Below are positions 9,110 through 18,760 of a stretch of DNA of 48,899 bases, piece after piece; the first letter of the stretch is position 1; every line of letters begins with the position of its first letter. The position numbers and the translations under genes were made by a program. The notes beneath the pieces were generated by a model. The model was not told the origin of the DNA and searched no databases. It saw nothing but the letters and a program-made list of their open reading frames with translations. Source of the stretch: Phytophthora quininea (Eukaryota > Oomycota > Peronosporomycetes > Peronosporales > Peronosporaceae); assembly GCA_011947345.1 (NCBI GenBank), contig JAAVTG010001033.1, forward strand, positions 1-48,899, written 5' to 3'.

Positions 9110-10061
9110 AGTTGCTTGTTCTTCCGCTTGCATGTCAATTGACTAATGCACAATATCTTGTCCGAGTAAATGCTGCACCTGGTTGTGTAAGGTCAATGAT
9201 TCCGATCAGAGTCCACTTCGCCTGTAACTTTGACGTTGGTGAACGTAACTAACTTACATGTACGAGCTTCTTCCTGCGACCAGGTCGTGCGGTACCGCGT
9301 TTTCGCCACTTCTGCACTTCCCTCCGTCTCAGCAGTGGCTGTTGATACATTTTGTCCACAGTTCTAGGGCCAAAAGAAAATGAAAGTTGAAACGAAGTGC
9401 GCTGCTAACCAGTCAAGCAAGGTGTCTGATGCGACCTGAGCACGTTCGCTGTTCGTCTGCGCAGAAGGAGTGCGCTTATTGTGAGGCTACAGTTGACGGT
9501 GTCTCCTGCATCGGATCAGAATCATTAGTCGATTAGCTTCCAGTAGCTAACCAGCCATGAAAATCCACTTCATTCTGCTTCTTGTGCACTGAGAACACCT
9601 CCGTGGCGGTCTATGAAAGCACTGTGTTGTTTGCAAAACACCGTGTACAGTCTGGTCACCACCACTTCAGTATGACCAGACCCTGACAACTTCTCGTCGA
9701 TGCTGTTGCTCGTAGCATAGCTAGACTGTAAGGCAAACACTACAACCCGCGTGTTGGAAAATTATTCACGGAAAGTAAACTCGTTGAGTACAGTGTGTAT
9801 CTCTACAGTTGAGTCTTCTCGATTGACGTTTACGGCGATACAGGTTGCAGTGCTCAATCAGTGAAAACGTCCAGTCAGCAACTGCGACGGGCTGCCACGC
9901 CAAATCTGTGCATAACTTGAGCTTACGCCTTCTTGCTGCACAGCTTCACCAGATCGATTTGCAGTGTCCGTATCTGATCTTCGAAATGATGTCAAACCAG
10001 GATCGGCATTCGCTCTAATGTACGCGACGACCGCTGGTCATTGACTACCGTCGAAACAGAA
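9110..10061. other. Intergenic, upstream of effector copy 2
   Basis: About 950 bases with no convincing coding sequence on either strand. Near the right side is the block GTGTCCGTATCTGA (9964-9977), shared with the upstream regions of copies 3 and 4. Confidence 0.6.
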
Positions 10062-10077
10062 GCCATTCTTCAATTTG
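10062..10077 (+). promoter_or_regulatory. Oomycete Inr-like core promoter of effector copy 2
   Basis: GCCATTCTTCAATTTG matches the known oomycete initiator consensus (GCTCATTYYNCAWTTT) at most positions and lies 24 bases before the effector ATG at 10101. Confidence 0.6.
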
Positions 10078-10100
10078 CCAAGTCCTCAGTAGCCGCAGCA

Positions 10101-10640
10101 ATGAGTCGACTGTTTCTGCTGTTTATCGCAGCTCTGCTGGCCACCACCACCGTCACTGACGCTGCCAACACCAGAAGTCTGCGGTCTACGGACACCGAGG
10201 AAGAGAGGGTCTCTTCACCAACTTCGCTAACCAACTCGTGGGGGCTGTCAACGCAAACGAACAAGTGCACAAGTTGTCGTCCGAGTTGTCTGGCCTCGTG
10301 AAGAACGCCAAGGCCACGAGGGATTACAGCTCGGCATTGTCCAAGATCGACGACATTGAAACGAAGATCAAGGCCGTGGCCGGCATGGATGTTGCATTGG
10401 AAAAGGTGCAAAAGACCAAGTTCTACCTCTGGTTCAAGATGGGCAGCGTGCCGGCGGGTGCCACGGCTACCGAGCAGGAGCGCTTCGAGGCGTTCGTCCA
10501 TACCATCAGACTCGTCAAGCAAGTTGAGAAAGACAAAAGGAGGAGGCCAAGAAGATTGCGGCGGCAGCAAAACACGTAGATGGAGAAGGACACCCAGTGG
10601 CTGCCACTCGCGGGTGGACAGTCACTGGTGTAGGGGCTTT
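10101..10640 (+). CDS. RXLR-EER secreted effector (copy 2), intronless, two frameshifts
   Basis: This is a predicted host-translocated effector of a plant-pathogenic oomycete. Starting at 10101, a hydrophobic signal peptide (LFLLFIAALLATTTV) is followed by RSLR and then EEER, the RXLR-dEER arrangement. The body contains the WY-like core (FYLWFKMGSVPAG ... FEAFVHTIRLV) shared by all four copies. The frame breaks at the GGG at 10207-10209, just after EER, and again at the A4 run 10535-10538, where copy 4 has five A. Both look like one missing base. The conserved VAAT.GW end follows, and the stop is uncertain (near 10640). Unlike copies 3 and 4 it has no intron in the RXLR codons. The plant target is unknown. 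Confidence 0.8.
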
Positions 10641-11193
10641 TAGAGAGTACACTTGTAAGCTTTACTTTCTTGTTGTAAACACGAGACGCGACGTCAGTTT
10701 GCTGTGCACAGTGTTGACTTGGCCGTCAGGGATTGCACGTTATCTGGTAGTGATCGGTTTGAGGTCCAGACAAAGTAGTTCGTAGACGTTGTGTCTTCGC
10801 TCTCTTTGAGTAGCACCACCCTCTCGTGTCGTTCACTTTTTCGTTTTCGTGTTAACAAGTCCTGATATGCAGTGCACCAGCCCGAAACTTGAGTCCAATC
10901 CGTCCAAGCATTCGGCTCTGCGAAACTTCTCGTTCGAGGTGTTGATTGCATTCGACACGGTCCATGGCGCCAAGTTCTTCGTGTCTAACTCGTGAAGTCG
11001 AAGGGCCATCGTAGCCACGTGCAAATCCGAGCACATTGTTGGGTTGGCAGCAGACAACCAGGAAGTGTCCGTATCTGACAAGCAAGATGATCTTGAACTG
11101 GGATCGGTAACCTGATGTCTGCTACAAAATCTGCGAGGCTTACGCGTACGAGGAAGCTTTCAATTCGGTGGCTGTGAGTCCGACTTGGGATCT
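10641..11193. other. Intergenic between effector copies 2 and 3
   Basis: No gene is seen. The block GTGTCCGTATCTGA recurs at 11065-11078, followed by GATGATCTT and GGGATCGG, as before copy 2. ORFs on the minus strand here are short and overlap each other, without recognisable content. Confidence 0.6.
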
Positions 11194-11210
11194 GCTTCAT
11201 TTCCCAATTT
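11194..11210 (+). promoter_or_regulatory. Oomycete Inr-like core promoter of effector copy 3
   Basis: GCTTCATTTCCCAATTT is a close match to the oomycete initiator consensus (GCTCATTYYNCAWTTT, with one extra T) and lies 19 bases before the ATG at 11229. Confidence 0.7.
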
Positions 11211-11228
11211 GCGTCGAGCTCAGCAGGA

Positions 11229-11726
11229 ATGAACAGCTGGCTCTTCTTGCTGCTACTGGTGGCTCTCCTCGCCACAACGGCCGCTGGAAACAGGTACAGT
11301 CTTTTATCGCTTCGATGGTTTTTTGACTGATGGTGGTGACTGTTTGGTTAGGAATCTGCGGTCTGTTGACACCGAAGAGAGAGGAGTCTGGTCGAGACTG
11401 GTTGACTCCGTGTCCGCACACGTCGAACTGCACAAATTTTCGTCCGAATTGAAAACCATGGCGAAAAAGCCAAGACAGCCGAGGAGTTTGATACGGCATT
11501 GAAGCGGCTGGATGAATTGGAGGCGCACTATAAGGCAATGGTCGGCATGGGTACGGCGGTGAAGAACATCGAGAACACGAGGTTCTACTTGTGGTTCAAG
11601 ATGGAAAAGCTGCCTAAAGATATCGAGAACCCTGGCTACGGGAAGTTCTACAAGGCCACGTTAGAGCGCAAGGCGGCCAAGAAGGCTCGTCCTGTTGCTG
11701 CCACCAGCGGGTGGGCTGTCCATTAA
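11229..11726 (+). CDS. RXLR-EER secreted effector (copy 3), two exons, one frameshift
   Basis: Exon 1 (11229-11293) encodes a strong signal peptide (WLFLLLLVALLATTAAG). A 58-nt GT-AG intron (11294-11351) ends just before exon 2, and splicing completes an Arg codon so that the product reads RNLR followed by TEERG, the RXLR and EER motifs. The body has the WY-like core (RFYLWFKMEKLP) and the family end VAATSGWAVH. One base seems missing at about 11469, after the AAAAA run, moving the frame. It is the most diverged of the four copies in the body. The protein is predicted to be secreted and delivered into plant cells; its target is unknown. Confidence 0.8.
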
Positions 11727-11764
11727 CGTCGGAAGGCGATAGCAGTGTTGCATACAGTGTATAC

Positions 11765-11770
11765 AATAAA
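11765..11770 (+). promoter_or_regulatory. AATAAA polyadenylation signal of copy 3
   Basis: AATAAA lies 38 bases after the stop codon of effector copy 3. Confidence 0.5.
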
Positions 11771-12048
11771 GAATCATTTGGTCTGGGTTAGACTGGGGAG
11801 TGCAATGGTGCGTATCCTTTTAACGGATAACTGCAACGTTATCACCAAGGAATCGATACCTCAGTCTTATCTCGTTGAAAGGCTCGCCGTCGGCGAGGAC
11901 GGAGCTTTCAGTTTTTCGCTAGGAAGGCACTGACTCACAGTTTGATGGAAAAACTTGTAAGGATAGCGAGCTGCTTCCAAAACTAGTGTCGCAGTCTTCA
12001 TCGTGAAGCTCATCGATTGAAGAAGAAGAACGGGTTGTCTATTTAACC
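11771..12048. other. Intergenic between effector copy 3 and the LINE fragment
   Basis: About 280 bases. Nothing recognisable is seen on either strand. Confidence 0.5.
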
Positions 12049-12852
12049 TTAGTTATTAGCCTCCCTGTATTCCTGCAGTCGTCGGAGCATCTTCGCCTCC
12101 TCCTTCCGTGTGTGAGCCATCTCCGGGTGTGATACATCTTCCTGTTTAACCTCCTCTTGCATGTTCTCGAAACTCGTCACACACATTTTCAATTGGAGAC
12201 CAAGGATCCTCGAACTTGCTTTTATCCTTTCGAACTTTGCTGTTGCCGTCAGTTGCCGAATACATCTCTTCCAGATGTAATTCACTTGCTGCTCTGTGGT
12301 CCATACTTTTTTTTTTGGGGGCACGACGCTGTTGCGAACTTGCCACAGCAGAGCAAATGCAATGCTACAGCCTGCCCACCACATCCCTTTTGCTGCTCTC
12401 TCTAACTCCTCATTCCATTGTCTGTAGTATTTCCCCATACACTGCCTGAAGTTTAGCGCGATTTCCAGTGCGTTGCGCGTTGCTACATTTTCCTTGTACT
12501 TTGCAAGTACCCCATCTGACACTTCTTCGCCCGTCCAGTGCTGTATATTGTTTTTCCAAAACGCTATTGCTCTCGCGCATTCCCACATAATGCGTGCTGC
12601 TGTAATTTTCCGTTGCTCACACCTCCGGTCCTGCAGGCATCCGTCTCCGCTCGTCCAGCCGTTGTAAAGAGGTTGAGTTGGTGCGTTGTCGCTCTGTATA
12701 TTGCCCAAACCTGATAGTCCGTTAGCATGTTGCCATGCTTCCGTACTTGCTTGGGGGTTGTTGAGTTGGAGCCATGTCCACTCACATGACTTAGCCCTTG
12801 CTTCGAGTTTTCCGATTACCTTTTGTAGGCTGTAGGACCTGTCCATCAACAC
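12049..12852 (-). mobile_element. 3' fragment of a non-LTR retrotransposon (LINE) ORF
   Basis: An uninterrupted 267-codon minus frame contains a segment typical of the zinc-binding region after reverse transcriptase (DRRCEQRKITAARIMWECA, then FWKNNIQHWTG). The remainder is a Trp- and basic-rich C-terminus. The reverse transcriptase and endonuclease domains are missing, as expected of a 5'-truncated LINE insertion. It sits between effector copies 3 and 4. Domain assignment is by motif only. Confidence 0.65.
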
Positions 12853-12942
12853 CTTTTCTTGACCTGTTTCTTTAAGCGGTGTAGAATTGCTCGATACTTC
12901 ACCCGTTGCGGGACTTAAAGCTCATGGATTGAATTCAAATTG

Positions 12943-12969
12943 CCCACCACCACCATCATCATCACCACC
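12943..12969 (+). repeat. (CAC/CAT)n microsatellite
   Basis: A run of CAC and CAT triplets of about 27 bases in otherwise non-coding DNA upstream of effector copy 4. The rest of 12853-13404 shows no gene, but TCCGTACATCTGA at 13254-13266 resembles the shared upstream block of the other copies. Confidence 0.8.
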
Positions 12970-13404
12970 GCTATGACTTCTGAAGTTCTAGCAGTGAAAA
13001 CGTGACAATTCAGCGAGCACACTGCATGCACAAACGTGTGTCATCGCCACTACATGTACAGTAGCATTGCGCACCCGCGTTGGGTGTCGACTTGATTGTA
13101 AAACTGGTCTGACCAGTACCCGAGCGAACGGTGGAAGCGTGCCGTCAGCAAAATGTACGCTTCCAAGAGTCAAATGCAGATCCGCTTCCCAGAACCCAGT
13201 CGACACGATGCACATCTTCGTCGATTGACCTGCTGCGTCCGCAGTACATGGACTCCGTACATCTGAATCTACAGGATGAAAAACGGGATTGGCATGGAAG
13301 TATGGTGTGTGTGCCAGTACAGTTGTCTGATGAACCGACTCATTGATCACCGCCATTAGTCGACTTTTACTCAACCAGTACATCCTCTTCAAAACGTAGC
13401 AAAC

Positions 13405-14016
13405 ATGAACCGCTTCGCCCTGCTGCTTACGGTTGCTCTCGTTGTCTTCACAACCGTCAGTGTTGCTGCTCAAAGAAGGTATGTCAATACAGGAAGTTTC
13501 AATTTTCAAAACCTCCTAACCCATGGCTTTCGTTAGGAATCTGAGGTCCACTGACACCGACACCACCGACGAAGAGAGAGGATTGTTCTCCAACTACGCC
13601 AAGTCGCTCACCGCGTCACTCAAAGCAGAGACCGACGCCCACAAGTGGTCAACGAGTTGACGCAACTCGTCAAGGATGCCAAGAACACGAGGGATTACAG
13701 CGTAGTGCTAGCCAAGATCAACGACATTGAGACGAAGGTGAAGGGCGTGACCGGCATGGAGACGGCAGCGGAAAAAGTGCGGGATACCAAGTTCTACCTT
13801 TGGTTCAAGATGGGCATGCAGCCAGCAGATATCACAACCGCCGAGAAGAGTGGCTACGAGGCGTTCATCCATACTATGAAGTATGTCAAGATAGCCGCTC
13901 AGAACAAAAAGGAGGAGACCAAGAAGCTTGCAGCGGCGGGGAAAACTGCAGACGAGGAAGGACACGTCGTAGCTGCCACCGGTGGCTGGGGCATCGGAGC
14001 TGTGTCAGCAGGATAA
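13405..14016 (+). CDS. RXLR-EER secreted effector (copy 4), two exons, one frameshift
   Basis: Exon 1 (13405-13478) encodes the signal peptide (FALLLTVALVVFTTVSVAA). A 58-nt intron (13479-13536, with CCTAAC as a likely branch site) is followed by exon 2, giving RNLR across the splice and then DEERG. The intron has the same length, phase and position as in copy 3. The body has the WY-like core (FYLWFKMGMQPADI ... YEAFIHTMKYV), a Lys/Glu-rich linker and the end VAATGGWGIGAVSAG. The frame breaks at 13645, where one G seems missing. From there to the stop it is continuous. It is a predicted host-directed effector. Confidence 0.82.
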
Positions 14017-14025
14017 GCATGAAGT

Positions 14026-15668
14026 ATGGTTTGGGAATTATTACCATTTCTTAGCTGGACGCCTAATGATAGGTACTACGAAACTTGCAGACGATGCCCC
14101 AAATCACCGCTCTGCGGCCATTTCCAACCGGGAAGGGCCTCCCCACTCGCTCGAGCGTCGACTCGACCAAATGGGCCAGAAGAGTCCTCTTTTCCTCACG
14201 AAGGATGTCACGAGAGTTTTGGCTCACAAAAACTGCAGAGTTTCTTTCGCTACGAGATTTGGGTCAATGCGTTCAAGCTGCAGGTTGCTGTCGTGCGGAA
14301 TGTTATGCTCAGTGTGTCTTTCGCTTGGGTTGCCACTGCGTGCTTTGCTCTTGGCAATATTTTCTCTGGTAAAGCAGCTCGATATCAGTCCACCGAAGAG
14401 TTGATTGTCTCTAACTTTCTTTGGTTTGGCATTTGGTACTGCGGTTTGGTGCTGGTGGGCCACATTCCAGCCATGCGGTCGCTTCATTTCGTCGACACTC
14501 CAAACCAACTACCGCCAGTTCTCTTCTGTCTCAAGAAGCTTTTCCTCGGCAGCTATCGACAGTTTTTCTTGAGTTTTTGCTCACTTTTGGCTCGGGATGG
14601 CTCGTAGCGAGCACCGACCTTAAGAAAGTCGAACTAGCAGTGTATTTTGCGATCGTGTGCTCTGCAGGGTACAATGTTGCTATCGGACTTGCCTTTCGAA
14701 GAGTTTTCTTCTTGGAAACGCAAGAAGGTCGTGCTCGACTCGATCGAAGCAGAAGGAAATCCCGCACTCGACAAATACTGCCGTCGCCGTCTACCGAGAA
14801 GCCTGAACACGACAAACCACGCTACCGAACCGTGTACATTAAGGCTCTGTCGCAGCCTCTTGGACTGCTAATGATCGCTGGATATGTGCACGTTGTGTGT
14901 TGGCAGAAGCTAGCGAAACAGGGCGGCTCAGCTGTTGCGTGGTTCATGGCTGGCAGTTTGCTACTCAAGTTTCTAGTCCAAGAAGTACTGAAGCATTGCG
15001 TTCTCAAGACTCGAATCCGGGATGTACGAGCGATGGCGGTGCTGGTGGGAATTCCGACAGTGCTCATTGACACGCAGACGCGGATCATTTTGCTCGGTTT
15101 GCAGAGCTCGCAGTCGGTCGTGGCTGGCACGATTGGGATGGTCTTCGTTGAGATCGCCACTCGCTTCATCAAAGCTCTGTGGGTCGTCAAGGCGATACGT
15201 AAAAGAAGAAGAACGATGCTGCAATGGAGCTCTCCCTACGGCCAATAATCCTCGAACGTTTCGATGCCGAGAAAGCTTCTTCGCATCGTGCTAGCTCGAC
15301 ACATTCACGATTATTCGCACTGGGTGGGCAAATGTCATGCGTATCATACAGCCGAGATCCACGCAGATATGTTCGCAGAGTACATTTCCATCGGCTGCTC
15401 GACTGCAGTCTACTGTATTCTCGGGGAAAACCCGCATTACGCGAGACTTCATGCCAACGGTGTTGGCCGACATCTCTCGAAGCAACTGGAAGTTTTCACT
15501 TTCCAGTTTATGGTGGAAATCTTCGTAGACTTTGTGTCGATCGCTGTCGAGATGGTGGCGGGAATTGACTTCACGCGTGTGAAAGGGCTCGGTGCGTTCT
15601 TCGCGATGGTGTTCATGGTGATCGCTTTCCTTAACGTCACTCTGATCGTGATGATATACATGGATTAA
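14026..15668 (+). pseudogene. Multi-pass oomycete membrane protein, broken
   Basis: Several hydrophobic helices (for example VMLSVSFAWVATACFALG, FLWFGIWYCGLVLVG, GLLMIAGYVHVVCW, AWFMAGSLLLKFLV and FFAMVFMVIAFLNVTLIVM) define an integral membrane protein with about eight passes. There is one frameshift near 14560 (TTTTT run) and one in-frame TAA at 15246-15248, after which the same frame continues to 15668. The start at 14026 is tentative because the first 80 codons have no helices. It resembles conserved 'putative transmembrane proteins' that are expanded in oomycetes and have no known function. The in-frame stop favours a pseudogene or an unseen intron. Confidence 0.55.
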
Positions 15669-15855
15669 CACAATTGATGCCGATTCTACTACTACTTTTC
15701 TTTGTCGTTTTGGTGCAGTTGTCGGACCGGCAATGCCGCAGACGACGCTGCAAGACCTGCTTCCTTGAGGTAATCACCCGATGGATGGCCTGGCTGGAAA
15801 AATGAATGGGGATCACTGGTGCTGTTGGCGAGGCTGGGTCGACTGTGGTTGGCAT

Positions 15856-17848
15856 CTCTGTCTTTCAGGCCGTGTCAGGTCACCCCGTAGCTGCCACATG
15901 ATGATGAGATTTTTTTACTTATTCACGTCCCGTCGACAGTCAAACCGCAGCCTCCGTTCTTCGTCAAGAATTTCAACACCTTGTGCACCTTCACGACTTG
16001 CTCTTTGCCGTTGCGGAAGACTCGCTCAATAGCCATTTTCTCCACGCATGCACAGTGGTCCTGAACTTGTCGACTACGACGATTTCACATCGAGCTGCGA
16101 GACGGCGGGCTAACATTTTGACAGGGCCTGCTGGACAGTTCTTGATGTGAGAGTTGCATGCAGCACCGCTATCACCGAAGCCAATGATCGTCTTTTTGTT
16201 CTTTAGCGCCATCTCATTGATGGCACGGTTGATCTGACGGGTCTGATCATCCATGCTCAAAGAAAAAGTTGATGTGCTCCATGAAGACCGATAGACTCAC
16301 CGTTTTCTTGGTCGGCGTGGCTCGAAGGAGGTCGCGCACTTTGGTGTCTTTGGCAATCTCGTTCCTGGAGCGGCAATTCGACCGCATGAACCCGCTTGCA
16401 CTACGGTATTCGTGAAAGCGCACTGACTTCCCGAGGTTGTTTGTAGCTGTGATAAAGTCTGTTCGACCCAGATCAATCCCCCACAACGTCGTAGTCGGTG
16501 AGCTTGCCCTTCGGTGTCTTGGAGAGCCTGGGTCCCAGGACGGTCGACGTAGTGGCGTCGGATGCCACGTCGCCGCTCGATCGCCGTTTCTTGGCTCGTT
16601 TCTTCTTTCCTCTGGTAGGGCGGCTCATGTGGATGGAGACGCCGTATCCATCCGTCGAGATCTCCCTCGCGAATGCCCTCTTCTCCTCCTTCTCCACTGC
16701 GTCGATTCGGAAGAAACGACGCCACCACAGGTCGCTGAGCTCTTTCTACCGAGACTCATTCTTCCTGTGCAAGCTCTCCCCAGTGTCCATGTCTCGTGGC
16801 CAAGCTCCACCGTCATGGCCAGGTCGGCGTGGGGGCCATTTCAGAAGCCCTCGGAATGCACTCGAGTCCATGGTGAAGTAGCCTCGAAACCCTTTTGGAC
16901 GGCAGCAACCCGTAGACACGAAGCCCATCAACTTCGTCATTGTCGGCGTTCTGGATGTTGGTAGCCTCAATCTCCTTCAGGAATCCATGCATCACTGGCA
17001 CCAAGTCATGCGGTTTCCAGCTTACTTTGCCGCTAGGAACTCGCGTAGTCTTGGCACGCAGACTCTGGACCACGGAATCGTTCCCAGTGTAGTCGGTTGC
17101 AAACACCGCATCGAGCAAAGTATGAGCTTCCTCTTTGTCGAGTACAAGCGTCTCCAGAGTATGTCGTCTCAGTCGCTTGGCGAAGTTCGCCACGACGCTA
17201 TTCTGAGTGTTGGTCGCCGTCACGATGGCAGCTATCGCCAGCCATGGGCTACGGTGGGTTGCGTCGATTGGAGCCGTGGCGCCACGTAGCTGCATGAAGT
17301 CAAACCCAGCGAACTCTAGTTCTCTGTTGAACTTGTTTGGTGGCTGGCCGTAGAAGGTTTTGGTTGAAAACCAGGCCTGAAAGACCACTTTCGCGAAGCG
17401 AGGGCACCGCCGACCGCCTGAGCTAGCTTGTTCCAGCTGAAATCGCTGCCACAATGACGCCTTGGTGCTGCTTCGGTTGGCGACGAAGCTGAGGCAGGTC
17501 TGGAAAAACTCCTTGCCCATGACGCCCAATGTCTTCCCGTTCTGCAATTCCCGTAGAACGTAAAAGCTGGCCAGCAAGTAACTTTCAGCCACGTCTTGAT
17601 TGATGTCGAGGAGAACGTCATCCCACGCCAGCGCCCGAGCTTCCTTGCGGCAGAACTGATGCATGGTCTTCTTGATGACAAAGACGTCGAGGCCTTTGTG
17701 GCGCTGCAGCAGCTCAGCGAAGTCCGGGCGGGAGCACCTGCGGAGACTCGGTCTACGTCTTGCTCCATTATTGCTGGTATGGCGGCGAATCCAAAAGTGA
17801 CGAGGGAATGGCAACTTCAACCTCATACGAACTAACACCATCATTGTT
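15856..17848 (-). pseudogene. Decayed Fanzor (eukaryotic TnpB-like, RNA-guided nuclease family)
   Basis: Pieces in all three minus frames line up in the order of a Fanzor protein. An all-helical N-terminal region (DINQDVAESYLLASFYVL, 17848-16813) comes first. Next is STDGYGVSIHM followed by basic residues and the RuvC-I motif VVGIDLGRTD (near 16460-16500). Then comes IIGFGDSGAACNSHI with VDKFRTT (16200-16050). A Cys-poor remnant of the zinc ribbon follows, and the RuvC-III-like RRDVNK (15919-15936) is followed by a stop and the typical post-RuvC tail (QLRGDLTRPERQ). Fanzors cut DNA guided by an omega RNA when active. Multiple shifts, an in-frame stop after RRDVNK and loss of zinc-ribbon Cys indicate decay here. 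No guide-RNA scaffold was identified. Confidence 0.7.
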
Positions 17849-17931
17849 AGGCTGATCACCACATAATTATTTTGCAGGACGAATGGAAACTGTTGTAAAA
17901 GCAATTCGCTTGTTTTCTTCTTTTTAATAAC

Positions 17932-18240
17932 TTAGTTGTCGGTGAGGTCGTCGTCCAGGTTGACACCGAGCTCCTTGGCCACCTGCAGCATATCCTTATC
18001 GCCGCGGTCACTGATGTTGATGACCACCAACCTTGTCTGAGGGGAGTGTGAACGCCAGCATGACGCCGCAGTATACTTCGCTCCACGAAGGAATCATACC
18101 GGTGCTCGAGAGCTCGATAAGCTGGAAGGCCTCAAGAGCTACCTTGTCAGTGACGCTCCGGTTTGGAGGGATTAAACAATAAGCTGTTAGAAGTTGTATT
18201 GATGCCATATCTACTCGCAAGAGTTCGAGTCGCTACATCT
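17932..18240 (-). pseudogene. Tryptophan synthase beta-like C-terminal fragment
   Basis: The minus strand reads SVTDKVALEAFQLIEL, then GMIPSWSEVYCGVMLAF, then after a frame change VVINISDRGDKDMLQVAKEL and a stop at 17932. This follows the C-terminal layout of TrpB (VTDxEALEAF, EGIIPALExxHA, VNLSGRGDKD) but with key changes: EGIIPALE becomes TGMIPSWS, and SGRGDKD becomes SDRGDKD. The rest of TrpB, including the PLP lysine, is not found upstream. It is best read as a relic or a strongly diverged member. Confidence 0.5.
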
Positions 18241-18650
18241 TCACACAATGGTGAAGTCTGACACGAACTGAGGAGTGCCAGTGATTTTGTTGAGCAGGAA
18301 AGCACACACCAGCGAGGGTTCTTCCGGAACGTTAAACCCTGCCGCAGTCGCGCGTCCAACTCGACCGAATTGTGGTGAAGCTTGGACGACATTCGCCATG
18401 TTGAACAGCAGCCCGAGGTGCGGCAGATGAAACACGTTGAGGTCTCCTCCACTCGTCACGCCGATGACATCGACAAAGTTGTCTCGGATGAACCGTCCGA
18501 GTGCGTTAAGAGATCGAGCGATGGCGCCGTCGGTCAATTCCTCCGTGTCGTTGGGCGGTTCGCTGCCTGGCCACAGTTGGTGGCCTGAGCTTCCTTCGAG
18601 GATGGCAAAGTTCCCACCTGAGAGGTAGGCCTTGGACTCGTCCGGACTCT
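18241..18650 (-). other. Unidentified coding fragment on the minus strand
   Basis: An open stretch (18537-18241, extending upstream in frame-shifted form) reads IRDNFVDVIGVTSGGDL, LLFNMANVVQASPQFG and LLNKITGTPQFVSDFTIV. It looks like genuine protein in composition, but no family was recognised. It may belong with the TrpB-like fragment as an upstream exon, or be independent. A short intron-like gap separates them (about 18180-18240). Confidence 0.35.
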
Positions 18651-18760
18651 CACAACATCAAAGACGTCAATCAATGGTTTCATTTTTTCCCAAAGAAAAT
18701 AGTTTCACTCGCTAGCTATTACAGGCGTGTGGCATCAATCGACTTGTTACCTTCGCGACG

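Noticed and set aside
12049..12852. A functional host gene at the LINE locus because its frame is intact
   Set aside because: The sequence fits the zinc-binding tail of a reverse transcriptase ORF without the catalytic part, so a 5'-truncated insertion is the simpler reading.
14822..15248. Minus-strand ORFs over the membrane protein
   Set aside because: They lack hydrophobic helices or any domain, while the plus strand has a coherent multi-pass pattern.
16437..16964. Plus-strand ORF of 175 codons over the Fanzor region
   Set aside because: The minus strand carries ordered Fanzor motifs here, so the plus ORF is a shadow.
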